NCBI GenBank assembly: GCA_045589955.1
Contig: JAZNQD010000006.1
Span: forward strand, 1-58,333
DNA length: 58,333 nucleotides
DNA from: CAJGCS01 sp045589955
GTDB lineage: Bacteria > Bacillota_I > Bacilli_A > ML615J-28 > CAG-313
Direction: 5' to 3'
Below the pieces are notes generated by a model. It was not told the origin of the DNA. It saw nothing but the letters and a program-made list of their open reading frames with translations, and did not search any database. Position numbers and translations under genes: made by a program. Positions within the stretch are counted from its first letter, which is position 1, and every line of letters starts with the position of its first letter. This document shows positions 14,975 to 23,728 of this stretch, piece after piece.

Positions 14975-17257
14975 ATGAGTAAAATTGAAGAACTTAAGAG
15001 AACAAGCAGACACGCTCATGTGTTTATGAAACCTAATCTTGATGAAGATGCATCAAAAAAATGGAAAAGTAAAAAAGTGTATAAGAGCTTAAAAGTTTAT
15101 GATGGGAAAACATTAGAGAACTTAAGTTATAAAGAAAATTTAAAATGTGAAATTAAAAATGATAAGTTGGTTCTATACGGAATGACATATGCCGAAGGGA
15201 AGAGCCCTCGTCCAACATTATCTGTTATTATTAATACTAATAATTTAAATCTTAGTGAATATAATCGTCTTAGTTTTTATGTTAATCCTAAAGCTGAGGG
15301 GTATTATAATTTTTATTTCCATTTTGGTATTAAGAATAATGGAGTTTGGACAAATGATGCCCCAAGTTTAGATCCTAATGTAACTAACCATGTTGTTTGG
15401 GAAATAAAAGATATTGCTCGCGATAAAGTAGAACAAATTATGATTACTGCTTTTATGATGGGATGCCCACCAGAGGCCAAACCAAAAATTGAGGTGGAAA
15501 TTGGTGATGTAGTTGCAGAAGAAGTCGATGCAGAATATGATAATGGTTGGATGTTAGAAGATAGGATTGCTTATTCACATGTTGGATATTTAGAAAAACA
15601 AAAGAAAATAGCCCTTTGTAGTTATTCGCTAGAAGAAGAATTTTATTTATGTAACTTAAAAGGGGAATGTGTTTTTACTGGTTCTACTAAACCTGTCGTA
15701 AATAAATTAGGTAAGTTCCTTGAACTTGATTTTAGTGAATATGAAAACCCAGGCGAATACTACTTAAGGGTTGGAAATATTCAAACAAAACCATTTGTAA
15801 TTGATGGAAAGGCATATGATTCTTCAATTTGGAAAAGTATGAATTTCTTAAGACTTTTAAGATGTGGTGAAGATATAGAAGGAGTTCACTCACATTGTCA
15901 CTTAAATTGCCGTTGTGTTCATCCAAATGGAAGTAGCGTTCCTGTGTTTGGAGGTTGGCATGATGCCGGTGATGTTTCTCAATTTGAAATTTGTACAGCT
16001 GAAATGGCTCATGCAATTTTAGATTTAGCAATGACTTTGAAAGAAAAAGACCAAGACTTATATGAACGTTTACTTGAAGAGGCAAGAGTTGGACTAAACT
16101 GGCTACTTCGTACACGTTTTGGCGATGGTACAAGAGCAATGGCTGTTCTTTACAATGTATGGCGTGATAATGTATTAACATTAGATAATAAAAGTACTTC
16201 TTTAAATGTTGCAGAAAATGGACCTTTTGAAAACTTTACAGCAGCAGCTGCACTTGCTAAAGGAGCAATATTATTTAAAGATACTGATAAGATATTTAGT
16301 GATTGGTGTAAACGTGTTGCTATTGAAGATTTTGAGTTTGCTCGCGATGGTTATGAAAAGGGTATTTATACTAAACGTTGGGGACCAAATGTAGATTCTC
16401 AAGTTGCTGGGCATGGTAGTCTTGCCTCATGTGAATTATATCTTCTTACAGGTAATGATATATATATAACACAAGCTAAAAAATATGCCCAAATTATTCT
16501 TTCTTGTCAAGAAAAAGAGGGAGTGGGAAAAGAAAAACTTCGTGGATTCTTCTATGAAGATCCAAAACACGAATATATTCTTACTTATGAACATCGTGGA
16601 CATGAACAATCTCCAGTTCAAGGCTTAACAAAGTTAATGGAAATTTGTCCAAGTGATAAAGAATATGCAAGTTGGGAAGAAGGTATTAAGTTATACCGTG
16701 AATATATATTAGATACAATTTCTGATACATATCCATATCGTTTATTACCAGGTCATTTATATATTTTAGACAAAATTAATATGGAAAGATTTACTGTTCC
16801 ACCAGCATATGGAACAAAACCTGAAGCATTAATAAAGTTAAGAAGACAAGCAAGTACTGGAAGAAAAGTTTCTGAGAATGCATATATGCGTATCTTCCCA
16901 ATTTCAATTCAACGTAAAGGATATCATGCTACACTATTGAGTAAGACTAAAGCTGTTTCAACTATTGCCAAGATATTAAATGATGATGAATTAAAACAAA
17001 TCGCAATTGATCAAATTGAGTGGATCTTTGGTATGAATCCATTTTCATCTTCAACAATGTATGGGGAAGGATATAACTATCATCCTTTATATGTGGCTTT
17101 CTCACCTCAACTTGTCGGTGCATTACCAGTAGGAATTATGACACTAGGTGATAATGATGAACCATACTGGCCGATGGCGACACAAGCTGTATACAAGGAA
17201 ATATGGGGGCATACAACTGGCAAGTACTTGTGGATTCTTGCAGATATATGTCGATAA
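14975..17257 (+). CDS. GH9 family glycoside hydrolase, cytoplasmic
   Basis: 760 residues with no signal peptide. Residues about 25-175 look like a beta-sandwich carbohydrate-binding domain. About 195-275 is the Ig-like CelD_N domain usual in GH9 (ENPGEYYLRVGNIQTKPFVI). The rest is the alpha6/alpha6 catalytic barrel, with GGWHDAGDVSQF (catalytic base Asp) and a C-terminal GDNDEPYWP where the acid Glu is expected. The intracellular location and the exo-type C-terminus resemble exo-beta-glucosaminidase or chitobiose-type GH9 enzymes more than secreted endoglucanases, so an amino-sugar oligosaccharide substrate is plausible but unproven. The gene is single, after rplS, with its own promoter. No clear terminator is seen behind it. 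Confidence 0.88.
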   Translation: MSKIEELKRTSRHAHVFMKPNLDEDASKKWKSKKVYKSLKVYDGKTLENLSYKENLKCEIKNDKLVLYGMTYAEGKSPRPTLSVIINTNNLNLSEYNRLSFYVNPKAEGYYNFYFHFGIKNNGVWTNDAPSLDPNVTNHVVWEIKDIARDKVEQIMITAFMMGCPPEAKPKIEVEIGDVVAEEVDAEYDNGWMLEDRIAYSHVGYLEKQKKIALCSYSLEEEFYLCNLKGECVFTGSTKPVVNKLGKFLELDFSEYENPGEYYLRVGNIQTKPFVIDGKAYDSSIWKSMNFLRLLRCGEDIEGVHSHCHLNCRCVHPNGSSVPVFGGWHDAGDVSQFEICTAEMAHAILDLAMTLKEKDQDLYERLLEEARVGLNWLLRTRFGDGTRAMAVLYNVWRDNVLTLDNKSTSLNVAENGPFENFTAAAALAKGAILFKDTDKIFSDWCKRVAIEDFEFARDGYEKGIYTKRWGPNVDSQVAGHGSLASCELYLLTGNDIYITQAKKYAQIILSCQEKEGVGKEKLRGFFYEDPKHEYILTYEHRGHEQSPVQGLTKLMEICPSDKEYASWEEGIKLYREYILDTISDTYPYRLLPGHLYILDKINMERFTVPPAYGTKPEALIKLRRQASTGRKVSENAYMRIFPISIQRKGYHATLLSKTKAVSTIAKILNDDELKQIAIDQIEWIFGMNPFSSSTMYGEGYNYHPLYVAFSPQLVGALPVGIMTLGDNDEPYWPMATQAVYKEIWGHTTGKYLWILADICR

Positions 17258-17267
17258 TTCATTTTAA

Positions 17268-17296
17268 TTGATAAAAATAAATAAATATGATATAAT
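17268..17296 (+). promoter_or_regulatory. Promoter of the condensation-domain gene
   Basis: TTGATA (17268-17273), 17 bases, TATAAT (17291-17296) with TGA extension. Confidence 0.75.
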
Positions 17297-17331
17297 TTTT
17301 TGGTTATGAATAATAACAAAGAGAGGATTAT

Positions 17332-18699
17332 ATGAAAAAAGAAAGAAAATTATATGAGTTATGTCCATCACAAAATGTAATTATTTTACAAACAAAATAT
17401 ACATTATGGCCAAAGGTTGTAAACATTGTTTTTTCTGCAACTAAAAATGAGGACATGGACTTTGATTTATTAGATAAAGCTTTTAATTTAGTCGTAAAAA
17501 GAAACGACTGCTTAAGAATTCGCTTTGTTAAACAAGGTAAACAATTAATGCAATATTTCTTAGAAGAAGACGAAGTTGTTTTCGACGATATTGCTCATTT
17601 ACATTTTAACACAAAAGAAGAACAAGATAAGTTTATAGATAAAGTACGTGCAAAGGCAATTAAATATCGTAAAGGCGAACAAATCATTCCTTATTTCATC
17701 AAAACTTATGATGGAAAAAGTATGGTATTATTAAAAGTTAATCACATTGTTTTAGACATTTATGGTATTGACTTTATCTTAAATGATTTATTCTCTGTTT
17801 ATGATGCTCTTGCGAACAACACTGAGTTACCTGCAAAACCTGGTAAATATGAAGATGTTGTTATTGAAGATTTAAAGAGAGTGCAAAATGAGTACAGTTA
17901 TAATGAATGTAAAGAATTCTTCGAAGAATACTTTGCAACACATGAAGAACCTTATTACGCAGGTGTTGCTGCTGATCGAGATCCAATTTGGGTAAAACAA
18001 ATTAAGAAAAATAAACGTGCTCAAAGAATGTTCTTTATCCATAATGATACTGTTGGCTATGAAAGAGCTATTTCTCCAGAAGTAGTTGAGCCTGTATTAG
18101 AATTGTGTAAAGAATTAAATTTATCACCAACTACAGTATTCTTCTATGCATGTTCATTATGCAATGCAATTGCCAATGATTATACTACAACAATGTTACC
18201 TCTTGAATTATGTAACTGTCGTGGTACTGCATTAGAAAAGAATTGTGCTGGTTGTAAAGTACAAAGCGTTGGTAGCTTTACTGAAGTTGATTATGATAAA
18301 TCATTTGTAGATAACCTACACTTATTTGCTGAAACACAATCAAAACTATATCGTAGATATTATTTCCCTGACCAAGATTTTGAAATGTTAATTCATAAAA
18401 CATACAAATCTTCAATGTTAGAAACATACTATGGTATTTCATTCTCATTTGTTCCTTATATTAAGAGAAAAGATGTTGAATATTGCATTTACTCAAATGG
18501 TAAAGGTGCATTACCTTGCTACTTAGTTTCATTATTTGACGTTGAAACAAATGAAATCAGAATGGGATATGATGTTCAAAGTAAAATAACTAAAGAAGAA
18601 GACGTTGACCGTTTCCATGCAAACTATATTGGTATTCTTAAACAAATTGTTGAAAATCCTAATAAGCTTGCAAGAGATTTCCAATTAGAAATTAAATAA
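17332..18699 (+). CDS. Stand-alone condensation-domain (acyltransferase-like) protein
   Basis: 455 residues, no signal peptide. The fold signature of the NRPS condensation/chloramphenicol acetyltransferase superfamily is present: NHIVLDIYG with H138 and D142 corresponds to the HxxxD active-site motif, preceded by KRNDCLRIRFV and followed by a long C-terminal half. It could be a condensation-like acyltransferase that transfers an acyl or aminoacyl group, but no carrier protein, adenylation domain or lipid gene is nearby. A Cys cluster, CNC (294-296) and CAGC (305-308), lies where family members usually show a conserved Arg-rich latch, and looks like a metal site. It starts behind AGAGAGGATT. 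Function unknown. Confidence 0.75.
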   Translation: MKKERKLYELCPSQNVIILQTKYTLWPKVVNIVFSATKNEDMDFDLLDKAFNLVVKRNDCLRIRFVKQGKQLMQYFLEEDEVVFDDIAHLHFNTKEEQDKFIDKVRAKAIKYRKGEQIIPYFIKTYDGKSMVLLKVNHIVLDIYGIDFILNDLFSVYDALANNTELPAKPGKYEDVVIEDLKRVQNEYSYNECKEFFEEYFATHEEPYYAGVAADRDPIWVKQIKKNKRAQRMFFIHNDTVGYERAISPEVVEPVLELCKELNLSPTTVFFYACSLCNAIANDYTTTMLPLELCNCRGTALEKNCAGCKVQSVGSFTEVDYDKSFVDNLHLFAETQSKLYRRYYFPDQDFEMLIHKTYKSSMLETYYGISFSFVPYIKRKDVEYCIYSNGKGALPCYLVSLFDVETNEIRMGYDVQSKITKEEDVDRFHANYIGILKQIVENPNKLARDFQLEIK

Positions 18700-18705
18700 T
18701 AAATT

Positions 18706-18743
18706 AATCACCACTTGCATATAATTAAGTGGTGATTTTTTAT
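18706..18743 (+). terminator. Hairpin at the condensation gene/murC junction
   Basis: AATCACCACTT / AAGTGGTGATT stem (18706-18716 with 18727-18737), ten-base loop, then a T run that ends two bases before the murC ATG. It would terminate the upstream gene. Its right arm also contains GGTGAT, the only ribosome-site-like sequence for murC, so it may control murC translation or read-through. Confidence 0.75.
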
Positions 18744-20015
18744 ATGAAATACTTTTTAGTCGGTATTAAAGGAACAGGAATGACATCTTTAGCTTGCTTT
18801 CTAAAAGATCTAGGTTATTATGTTATTGGAAGCGATACTGAAGAGGAATATTTTACTTGTGAGATTTTAAAGAAAAGAAAAATTGAAACACTAATATTTA
18901 ACCACAATAATATTACCAGCGATTATATTTATATTATTGGAAATGCGTATGACAATGAAAATGAAGAAGTGCGAAAAATAATTCTTAATGATTATGAACA
19001 TTATTACTATAATCAATTTATAGGTAAAATTATTGATAAAAATTTAATTTGTGTAGCTGGAACACATGGAAAAACAACAACTACATCATTTCTTTCCCAA
19101 ATGTTTAATAGGGAAACATCATATATAATTGGTGATGGAAGTGGTTATGGAACAAATGAAACGAATATCCTGGTATTAGAAGCATGTGAATATAAAAGTC
19201 ATTTTTTGGAATACAACCCCATTATTTCTTTAATAACTAATATAGATTATGATCATCCTGATTACTTCAAAAATATTGATAAAACTATTGAAGTATTTCA
19301 AAAATTTGCCAATCAGTCAAAGTTACTAATTATCAATAATGATGACGAATACTCTAGAAAGTTAATGCATAGTAACAAGATTACATTTGGATTTGATAAT
19401 GACTCGGATTTTAAGATTGAAATAAATGAGAAAAATAGTAAAGGTTATAAAATATCATTGTTAGATCAAATTAATAAAACCAAATATCATTATGATATAA
19501 ATTATTTAGGAATCCATTATATATATGACTTTGTTGGGGCAGTGGTATGTTTACTTGTTTTAAATAAAACCCCTTACTTAGATGATTTATCTTTGCCAAG
19601 ACGTAGATTAACAGAGTACAAGATTGGTAATATTATTCTAATCGATGATTATGCACATCACCCAAACGAAATCAAATGCCTTTATCAAACAATAAATTTA
19701 AAATATCCGAAATACAAAAAAAATGTTATTTTCCAATCGCATACATATTCAAGAACAATTTCTTTTATTAATGAATTTAATAATGTATTATCTTTGTTTG
19801 ATAGTGTTTATATTGAAAAAACATTTACTTCAAAAAGAGAAAAAGAAAATATTGAAATCGAAAATAAAATAGATGAGGCTTTTTCTTGTTTTAATAAGTT
19901 TGATGAATCGATTTTAGAAAAAATCAATTTAAAGGAAAAAGAAGTATGGGTTTTCTTAGGAGCTGGAATAATAAATAAATATATTTTTAATATTTTAAAG
20001 AATAATAAAGTTTAG
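18744..20015 (+). CDS. murC: UDP-N-acetylmuramate--L-alanine ligase
   Basis: 423 residues from the ATG at 18744; a GTG 15 bases upstream lies in the hairpin and is unlikely. It attaches L-Ala to UDP-MurNAc in cytoplasmic peptidoglycan synthesis. N-terminal Rossmann motif is LVGIKGTGMTSLA, the P-loop GTHGKTTTT (106-114), then EACEYKSHFLEYNPIISLIT, NIDYDHPDYF and DDYAHHPNEI in the C-terminal domain. These follow the S. aureus-type MurC (EACEYRRHFL, NIDFDHPDYF), arguing against Mpl. It is slightly shorter than typical. Its presence indicates a walled organism. Expression probably depends on read-through from the upstream gene or a promoter I cannot see. Confidence 0.9.
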   Translation: MKYFLVGIKGTGMTSLACFLKDLGYYVIGSDTEEEYFTCEILKKRKIETLIFNHNNITSDYIYIIGNAYDNENEEVRKIILNDYEHYYYNQFIGKIIDKNLICVAGTHGKTTTTSFLSQMFNRETSYIIGDGSGYGTNETNILVLEACEYKSHFLEYNPIISLITNIDYDHPDYFKNIDKTIEVFQKFANQSKLLIINNDDEYSRKLMHSNKITFGFDNDSDFKIEINEKNSKGYKISLLDQINKTKYHYDINYLGIHYIYDFVGAVVCLLVLNKTPYLDDLSLPRRRLTEYKIGNIILIDDYAHHPNEIKCLYQTINLKYPKYKKNVIFQSHTYSRTISFINEFNNVLSLFDSVYIEKTFTSKREKENIEIENKIDEAFSCFNKFDESILEKINLKEKEVWVFLGAGIINKYIFNILKNNKV

Positions 20016-20035
20016 TGAAAACGCTAAACTTTTAT
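20007..20035 (+). terminator. Terminator of murC
   Basis: AAGTTTAGTG / CGCTAAACTT stem with AAAA loop and trailing T-rich sequence. The centre (TGAAAACGCTAAAC) also resembles a degenerate cre half-match. Confidence 0.8.
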
Positions 20036-20046
20036 TTTCATTTTGT

Positions 20047-20075
20047 TTGCTTGAGGATTTTTTTAGTGATATAAT
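20047..20075 (+). promoter_or_regulatory. Promoter of the lacI-type regulator
   Basis: TTGCTT (20047-20052), 17 bases, TATAAT (20070-20075) with TGA extension. Confidence 0.75.
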
Positions 20076-20122
20076 ATATATTGTAGAAAGTTGAATTTTT
20101 TGAAAAGAGGAGGGTTTTAAAA

Positions 20123-21163
20123 ATGAGAAATTCATTGAAAAATGAAAATCGTTACAGTAGTCAAATTAAAATATATGATGTTGCTGGAAGAGCAGGCGTT
20201 TCTCTTGCAACTGTTTCTCGTGTATTAAATCACCCCGAAAAAGTAAAGGCTGGCACACGCGAGAAGATTGAAAAAATTATTCGTGAACTTGATTATAAGC
20301 CAAATCTTAATGCTAAAGGATTAGCAAGTTCTAAATCAACGACTGTCGCTGTTGTCGTACCTGAGTTAACAAGAAGTTCAATTGCTTTAATGGTTGATGG
20401 TATTGCTGACTGCGCAAAAAGAAGAGGCTATTTACTAAGACTATTCGTTAACAGACCTCAAGAAGGACAAAACGTTATGATTGCTGAACATAACCTTTGG
20501 GGAGAAGTTCTTGCTAGTAGTGTTGATGGTGTTTTATATATTAATGATGAAATTACTGAAGAACACCTTGAAATCATTCGTGATGTTAATGTTAATGTTG
20601 TATTAACAAATACAGTTTGTAGTGATGATTCAATCCCAAGTGTATCAATTGACTATAAAAAAGCTGCTTACGAATTAACAAATGAAATGATTGCTAAAGG
20701 CAATAAAAAGATTTGGATTATTACTTCACTACGTAAATATGTTGTTAATGATCTAAAAGTAGAAGGATATAAAAAAGCTATGGAAGAAGCAGGTTTAGAA
20801 CCTCGTGTTATTCAAGTTCCAGGTAAAATTAGTGCTCACGAAAAAGAGTATCATGACCTTCTTACTCAAGAACATCCTGATGTTGCAATTGTTGTTCGTG
20901 ACTCAATGGCTGTATCATTTATTAATGTTGCTCGTAATTTACATATTCATATTCCAGAAGAACTTCAAGTAATTGGATTCCAAAATACAAAATATGCTGA
21001 TCTGTCAAGGCCAACATTAACATGTATTAATACGCCAATTTATGAAATTGGTGAAGAAGCAATGAACCTATTAACTGAATTAATGGAAAGTGAAGAAGAT
21101 ATTGAAGATACAAAAAAATTTGTTGATTACAATATAATTAGAAGAGAATCAACAAGAAATTAG
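20123..21163 (+). CDS. LacI/GalR-family transcriptional regulator (CcpA-like)
   Basis: 346 residues. The HTH and hinge occupy residues about 17-65 (IYDVAGRAGVSLATVSRVLN, then REKIEKIIRELDYKPNLNAKGLAS as the hinge helix region). A periplasmic-binding-protein-like sensor domain follows, with VAVVVPELTRSS at its start and a C-terminal IPEELQVIGFQNTKYADLSRPTLTCI typical of the family (split here). The hinge PNLNAKGLAS resembles CcpA-like regulators (PNAVARGLAS). A near-consensus cre box lies in the GH20 operon promoter at 32700, making this a candidate regulator of glycan uptake; it could instead be a local regulator. It starts behind GAGGAGGGT. Confidence 0.88.
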   Translation: MRNSLKNENRYSSQIKIYDVAGRAGVSLATVSRVLNHPEKVKAGTREKIEKIIRELDYKPNLNAKGLASSKSTTVAVVVPELTRSSIALMVDGIADCAKRRGYLLRLFVNRPQEGQNVMIAEHNLWGEVLASSVDGVLYINDEITEEHLEIIRDVNVNVVLTNTVCSDDSIPSVSIDYKKAAYELTNEMIAKGNKKIWIITSLRKYVVNDLKVEGYKKAMEEAGLEPRVIQVPGKISAHEKEYHDLLTQEHPDVAIVVRDSMAVSFINVARNLHIHIPEELQVIGFQNTKYADLSRPTLTCINTPIYEIGEEAMNLLTELMESEEDIEDTKKFVDYNIIRRESTRN

Positions 21164-21165
21164 TA

Positions 21166-21395
21166 GCTAAGTAACGGCAAAATAGAGATCGTTTGGTTGG
21201 TGGAAAAACGACAAGTTATGATGTGAATTATGTACATTTCAATTTAAAATTGAACTATATTTTTAAAGTGCTTGATCTTAGGATTCAAGAATTAAGGTGG
21301 TACCGCGGGTACTTATTTAAGAAGACTCGTCCTTAAAATGATGTTTTGTTTATGCTAAAACGAAATTGATTTTTAAGGACTTTTTATTATTTTTA
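21166..21395 (+). promoter_or_regulatory. T-box leader (tyrosine) of the tyrS operon
   Basis: A 250-base leader precedes tyrS. The hallmark T-box sequence aattaaggtggtaccgcgg starts near 21292. The upstream Stem I region contains a candidate Tyr specifier TAC at 21233-21235 (ttatgTACattt). Downstream, GTCCTTAAAA at about 21330 pairs with TTTTTAAGGAC at about 21372 followed by TTTTTATT, forming the terminator that competes with the antiterminator. Uncharged tRNA-Tyr should allow read-through. A TATAAT at 21133-21138 inside the end of the regulator gene may be the promoter, without a convincing -35. Confidence 0.93.
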
Positions 21396-21411
21396 AAAGG
21401 AGAATTATATT

Positions 21412-22644
21412 ATGAATTTATTTGAAGAATTAAAATGGAGAGAGTTAATTCACAATGTAACAGATGAGGAAATAATCGATAAGATAAATAATGGTGAGCT
21501 TACATTCTACTTAGGTGCTGACCCTACTGGTGATAGTTTACACGTTGGTCATTTACTTGTTTACATTTTTAGTAAGCGCTTAGAAAAACATGGTCATCAC
21601 CCTATTTTCTTAATTGGTGGGGCAACTGGTTTTATTGGCGATCCGAAGCCAACTGCTGAACGTCAACTTCTTTCTGCAGAAGTAATTAAAAAGAATGCTG
21701 AAAAAATTACTGCTCAAGTTCAAAAACTATTTGCTTGTAAAACAGTAAATAACTTTGATTGGACACATCAATTAGATATTTTAACATTCTTAAGAGAATA
21801 TGGAAAATTATTTAATGTTAACTACATGATTAATAAGGATACTGTAAAAAGTAGATTAGATAGTGGTATTTCTTTTACTGAATTTACATATCAAATTTTA
21901 CAAGCTTTAGACTTTGAACACTTATTCAAAGAAGAAGGATGTACTTTACAAGTTGGTGGACAAGACCAATGGGGTAATATTACAGGTGGCTTAGAACTAA
22001 TAAGAAAAGTTCATGGTGTAGATGCTAAAGCATATGGTGTAACAGTTCCTCTATTTACTAAATCAGATGGTACTAAATTTGGTAAAACAGAAGGTGGAGC
22101 TATTTGGTTAGATCCTGAAAAAACAACTCCATATGCATTCTACCAATTCTGGTATAATACTCCTGATGCTGACGTTATTAAAGAATTAAAACAATTTACT
22201 TTCTTAACAAAAGAAGAAATTGAAGAAATTGAAAAATCATTTATTGAAGAACCACACTTAAGAGTTGCACAAAAAGCTCTTGCAAAAGAAATGACTTCAA
22301 TGATTCATGGTGAAGAAGCATACAATCAAGCAGTTAATTTATCTCAAGCATTATTCAGTGGTAAAGTTGGAAGCTTAACAAAAGAAGAAATTGCTATGGG
22401 ATTTGAAGGTGTTCCAACAGTTGAATTAAATGAATCAATAAATTTAATTGATGCTCTTGTACTTGTTAAAGCCGCATCTTCAAAACGTGAAGCACGTGAC
22501 TTCATCAATGGCGGTGCTGTGTTAATTAATGGCACACAAGTTAAAGAATTAGAATTCGTTATTTCTAGTGAAAATGCCATTGGGAATGAATACACAATTA
22601 TTCGTCGAGGGAAGAAGAATTACTACTTAATTAAACATGTTTAA
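21412..22644 (+). CDS. tyrS: Tyrosyl-tRNA synthetase
   Basis: 410-residue class I synthetase. HIGH motif is HVGH (44-47), the KMSKS loop KFGKT (221-225), and the tyrosine pocket GGQDQWGNITGG. A C-terminal S4-like RNA-binding domain follows (KREARDFINGGAVLINGTQV). Length is typical of bacterial TyrRS-S. It is preceded by a tyrosine T-box. Only 15 bases separate it from the next gene, and I see no terminator until 27.9 kb, so the leader probably also governs four downstream genes. Confidence 0.97.
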   Translation: MNLFEELKWRELIHNVTDEEIIDKINNGELTFYLGADPTGDSLHVGHLLVYIFSKRLEKHGHHPIFLIGGATGFIGDPKPTAERQLLSAEVIKKNAEKITAQVQKLFACKTVNNFDWTHQLDILTFLREYGKLFNVNYMINKDTVKSRLDSGISFTEFTYQILQALDFEHLFKEEGCTLQVGGQDQWGNITGGLELIRKVHGVDAKAYGVTVPLFTKSDGTKFGKTEGGAIWLDPEKTTPYAFYQFWYNTPDADVIKELKQFTFLTKEEIEEIEKSFIEEPHLRVAQKALAKEMTSMIHGEEAYNQAVNLSQALFSGKVGSLTKEEIAMGFEGVPTVELNESINLIDALVLVKAASSKREARDFINGGAVLINGTQVKELEFVISSENAIGNEYTIIRRGKKNYYLIKHV

Positions 22645-22659
22645 AATTAAGGTGAAATT

Positions 22660-23727
22660 ATGTCAATCAAAGAATTTAATGATATTATCAGAAAAGTAAT
22701 CAATGAAGAAAATCTTCCTGGTGCTAACTATGTTATTGTCACACCAAAAAATAAACAATTTGGTTGCCTAGGTAATAAAGCACTTGTTCCAGAAATTGAA
22801 GAAAACAGTTTGGAAACTATATATGATTTAGCATCAATGTCAAAAGTAATTTCTACTACATCTTGCGCATTAAAATTAATTGAACAAGGTAAGTTAAGAA
22901 TGTTTGATGCAGTACAAAAATATATACCTGAATTTAGACATAGCAATGTACGTGTTTACGATTTATTAACTCACACTTCAGGAATGAAATCATATTTAGC
23001 AGGTGCTGCAAACTTAGATAATCCAGAAGAAGTATGGAATAAAATTATTGAGTTGGACCTTGAATATGAAAGAGGTTCTAAAATCCTGTATTCTTGTATT
23101 AACTATATAATTCTTGGAAAAGTTATTGAAAGAATAAGCGGACAAACACTTGATGTATTTGCTAATGAACAAATTTTTAAACCGCTAGGTATGAAAGATA
23201 CTTGTTATAACCCAACAGATATTAAACGCTGTGCTCCAACGGAAGAAAGAAAAGATTCAATGTTTAATGGTATTTTAAGAGGGAGAGTTCATGATGAAAC
23301 AGCTTATGCACTTGGTGGTGTAAGTGGAAATGCAGGTGTATTTTCAACTATTGAAGATATAAGTCACTTCATTGAAATGATTTTAAATGATGGTGTTTAC
23401 AAAGGAAAACGAATTTTCTCTAAAGCAACAATCGATTTAATCTTTACCCCACAAGTAAAAGAAACTAGTGGTGTTTATCTTGTTGAAGAACAAAGAAGCA
23501 TTGGCTGGATTGTAAAGGGCGCTGCTTCATCAGCTGGTGAGTTAACAAGTGAACAAACGATTCTTCATACAGGTTTTACTGGAACTAATATTTGGATTGA
23601 TCGTAAAAACAAGATTGGTTTTTGTATGTTAAGCAATCGTGTTCATCCATCACGTGCAACAAACCCTACAATTAGTTTAAGAGCCAAACTTGCTAATTAT
23701 ATAATTGCACATTTAGAGGAATTTTAA
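22660..23727 (+). CDS. Serine beta-lactamase-like hydrolase (class C/esterase family)
   Basis: 355 residues, no signal peptide, hence cytoplasmic. The SxxK nucleophile motif is S59-M-S-K62 in DLASMSK. The second motif reads YSC (144-146) where YxN is usual. HTGFTGT near the C-terminus is the third motif. GVSGNAGVFSTIEDI supports the family. In Bacillus a relative (ybbE) lies in the MurNAc-recycling cluster with nagZ, which fits the locus; D,D-peptidase, amidase or esterase activity on muropeptides is possible. It follows tyrS closely with AAGGTGAAATT as ribosome site, and abuts the GNAT gene. Confidence 0.85.
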   Translation: MSIKEFNDIIRKVINEENLPGANYVIVTPKNKQFGCLGNKALVPEIEENSLETIYDLASMSKVISTTSCALKLIEQGKLRMFDAVQKYIPEFRHSNVRVYDLLTHTSGMKSYLAGAANLDNPEEVWNKIIELDLEYERGSKILYSCINYIILGKVIERISGQTLDVFANEQIFKPLGMKDTCYNPTDIKRCAPTEERKDSMFNGILRGRVHDETAYALGGVSGNAGVFSTIEDISHFIEMILNDGVYKGKRIFSKATIDLIFTPQVKETSGVYLVEEQRSIGWIVKGAASSAGELTSEQTILHTGFTGTNIWIDRKNKIGFCMLSNRVHPSRATNPTISLRAKLANYIIAHLEEF

Positions 23728-23728
23728 T

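Noticed and set aside
18744..20015. Mpl (muropeptide ligase) instead of MurC
   Set aside because: EACEYKSHFL and NIDYDHPDYF follow Bacilli MurC closely; Mpl is mainly proteobacterial.
20012..20030. cre operator upstream of the lacI-type gene (TGAAAACGCTAAAC)
   Set aside because: It has three mismatches to the consensus and is explained by the murC terminator stem; kept only as a weak possibility.
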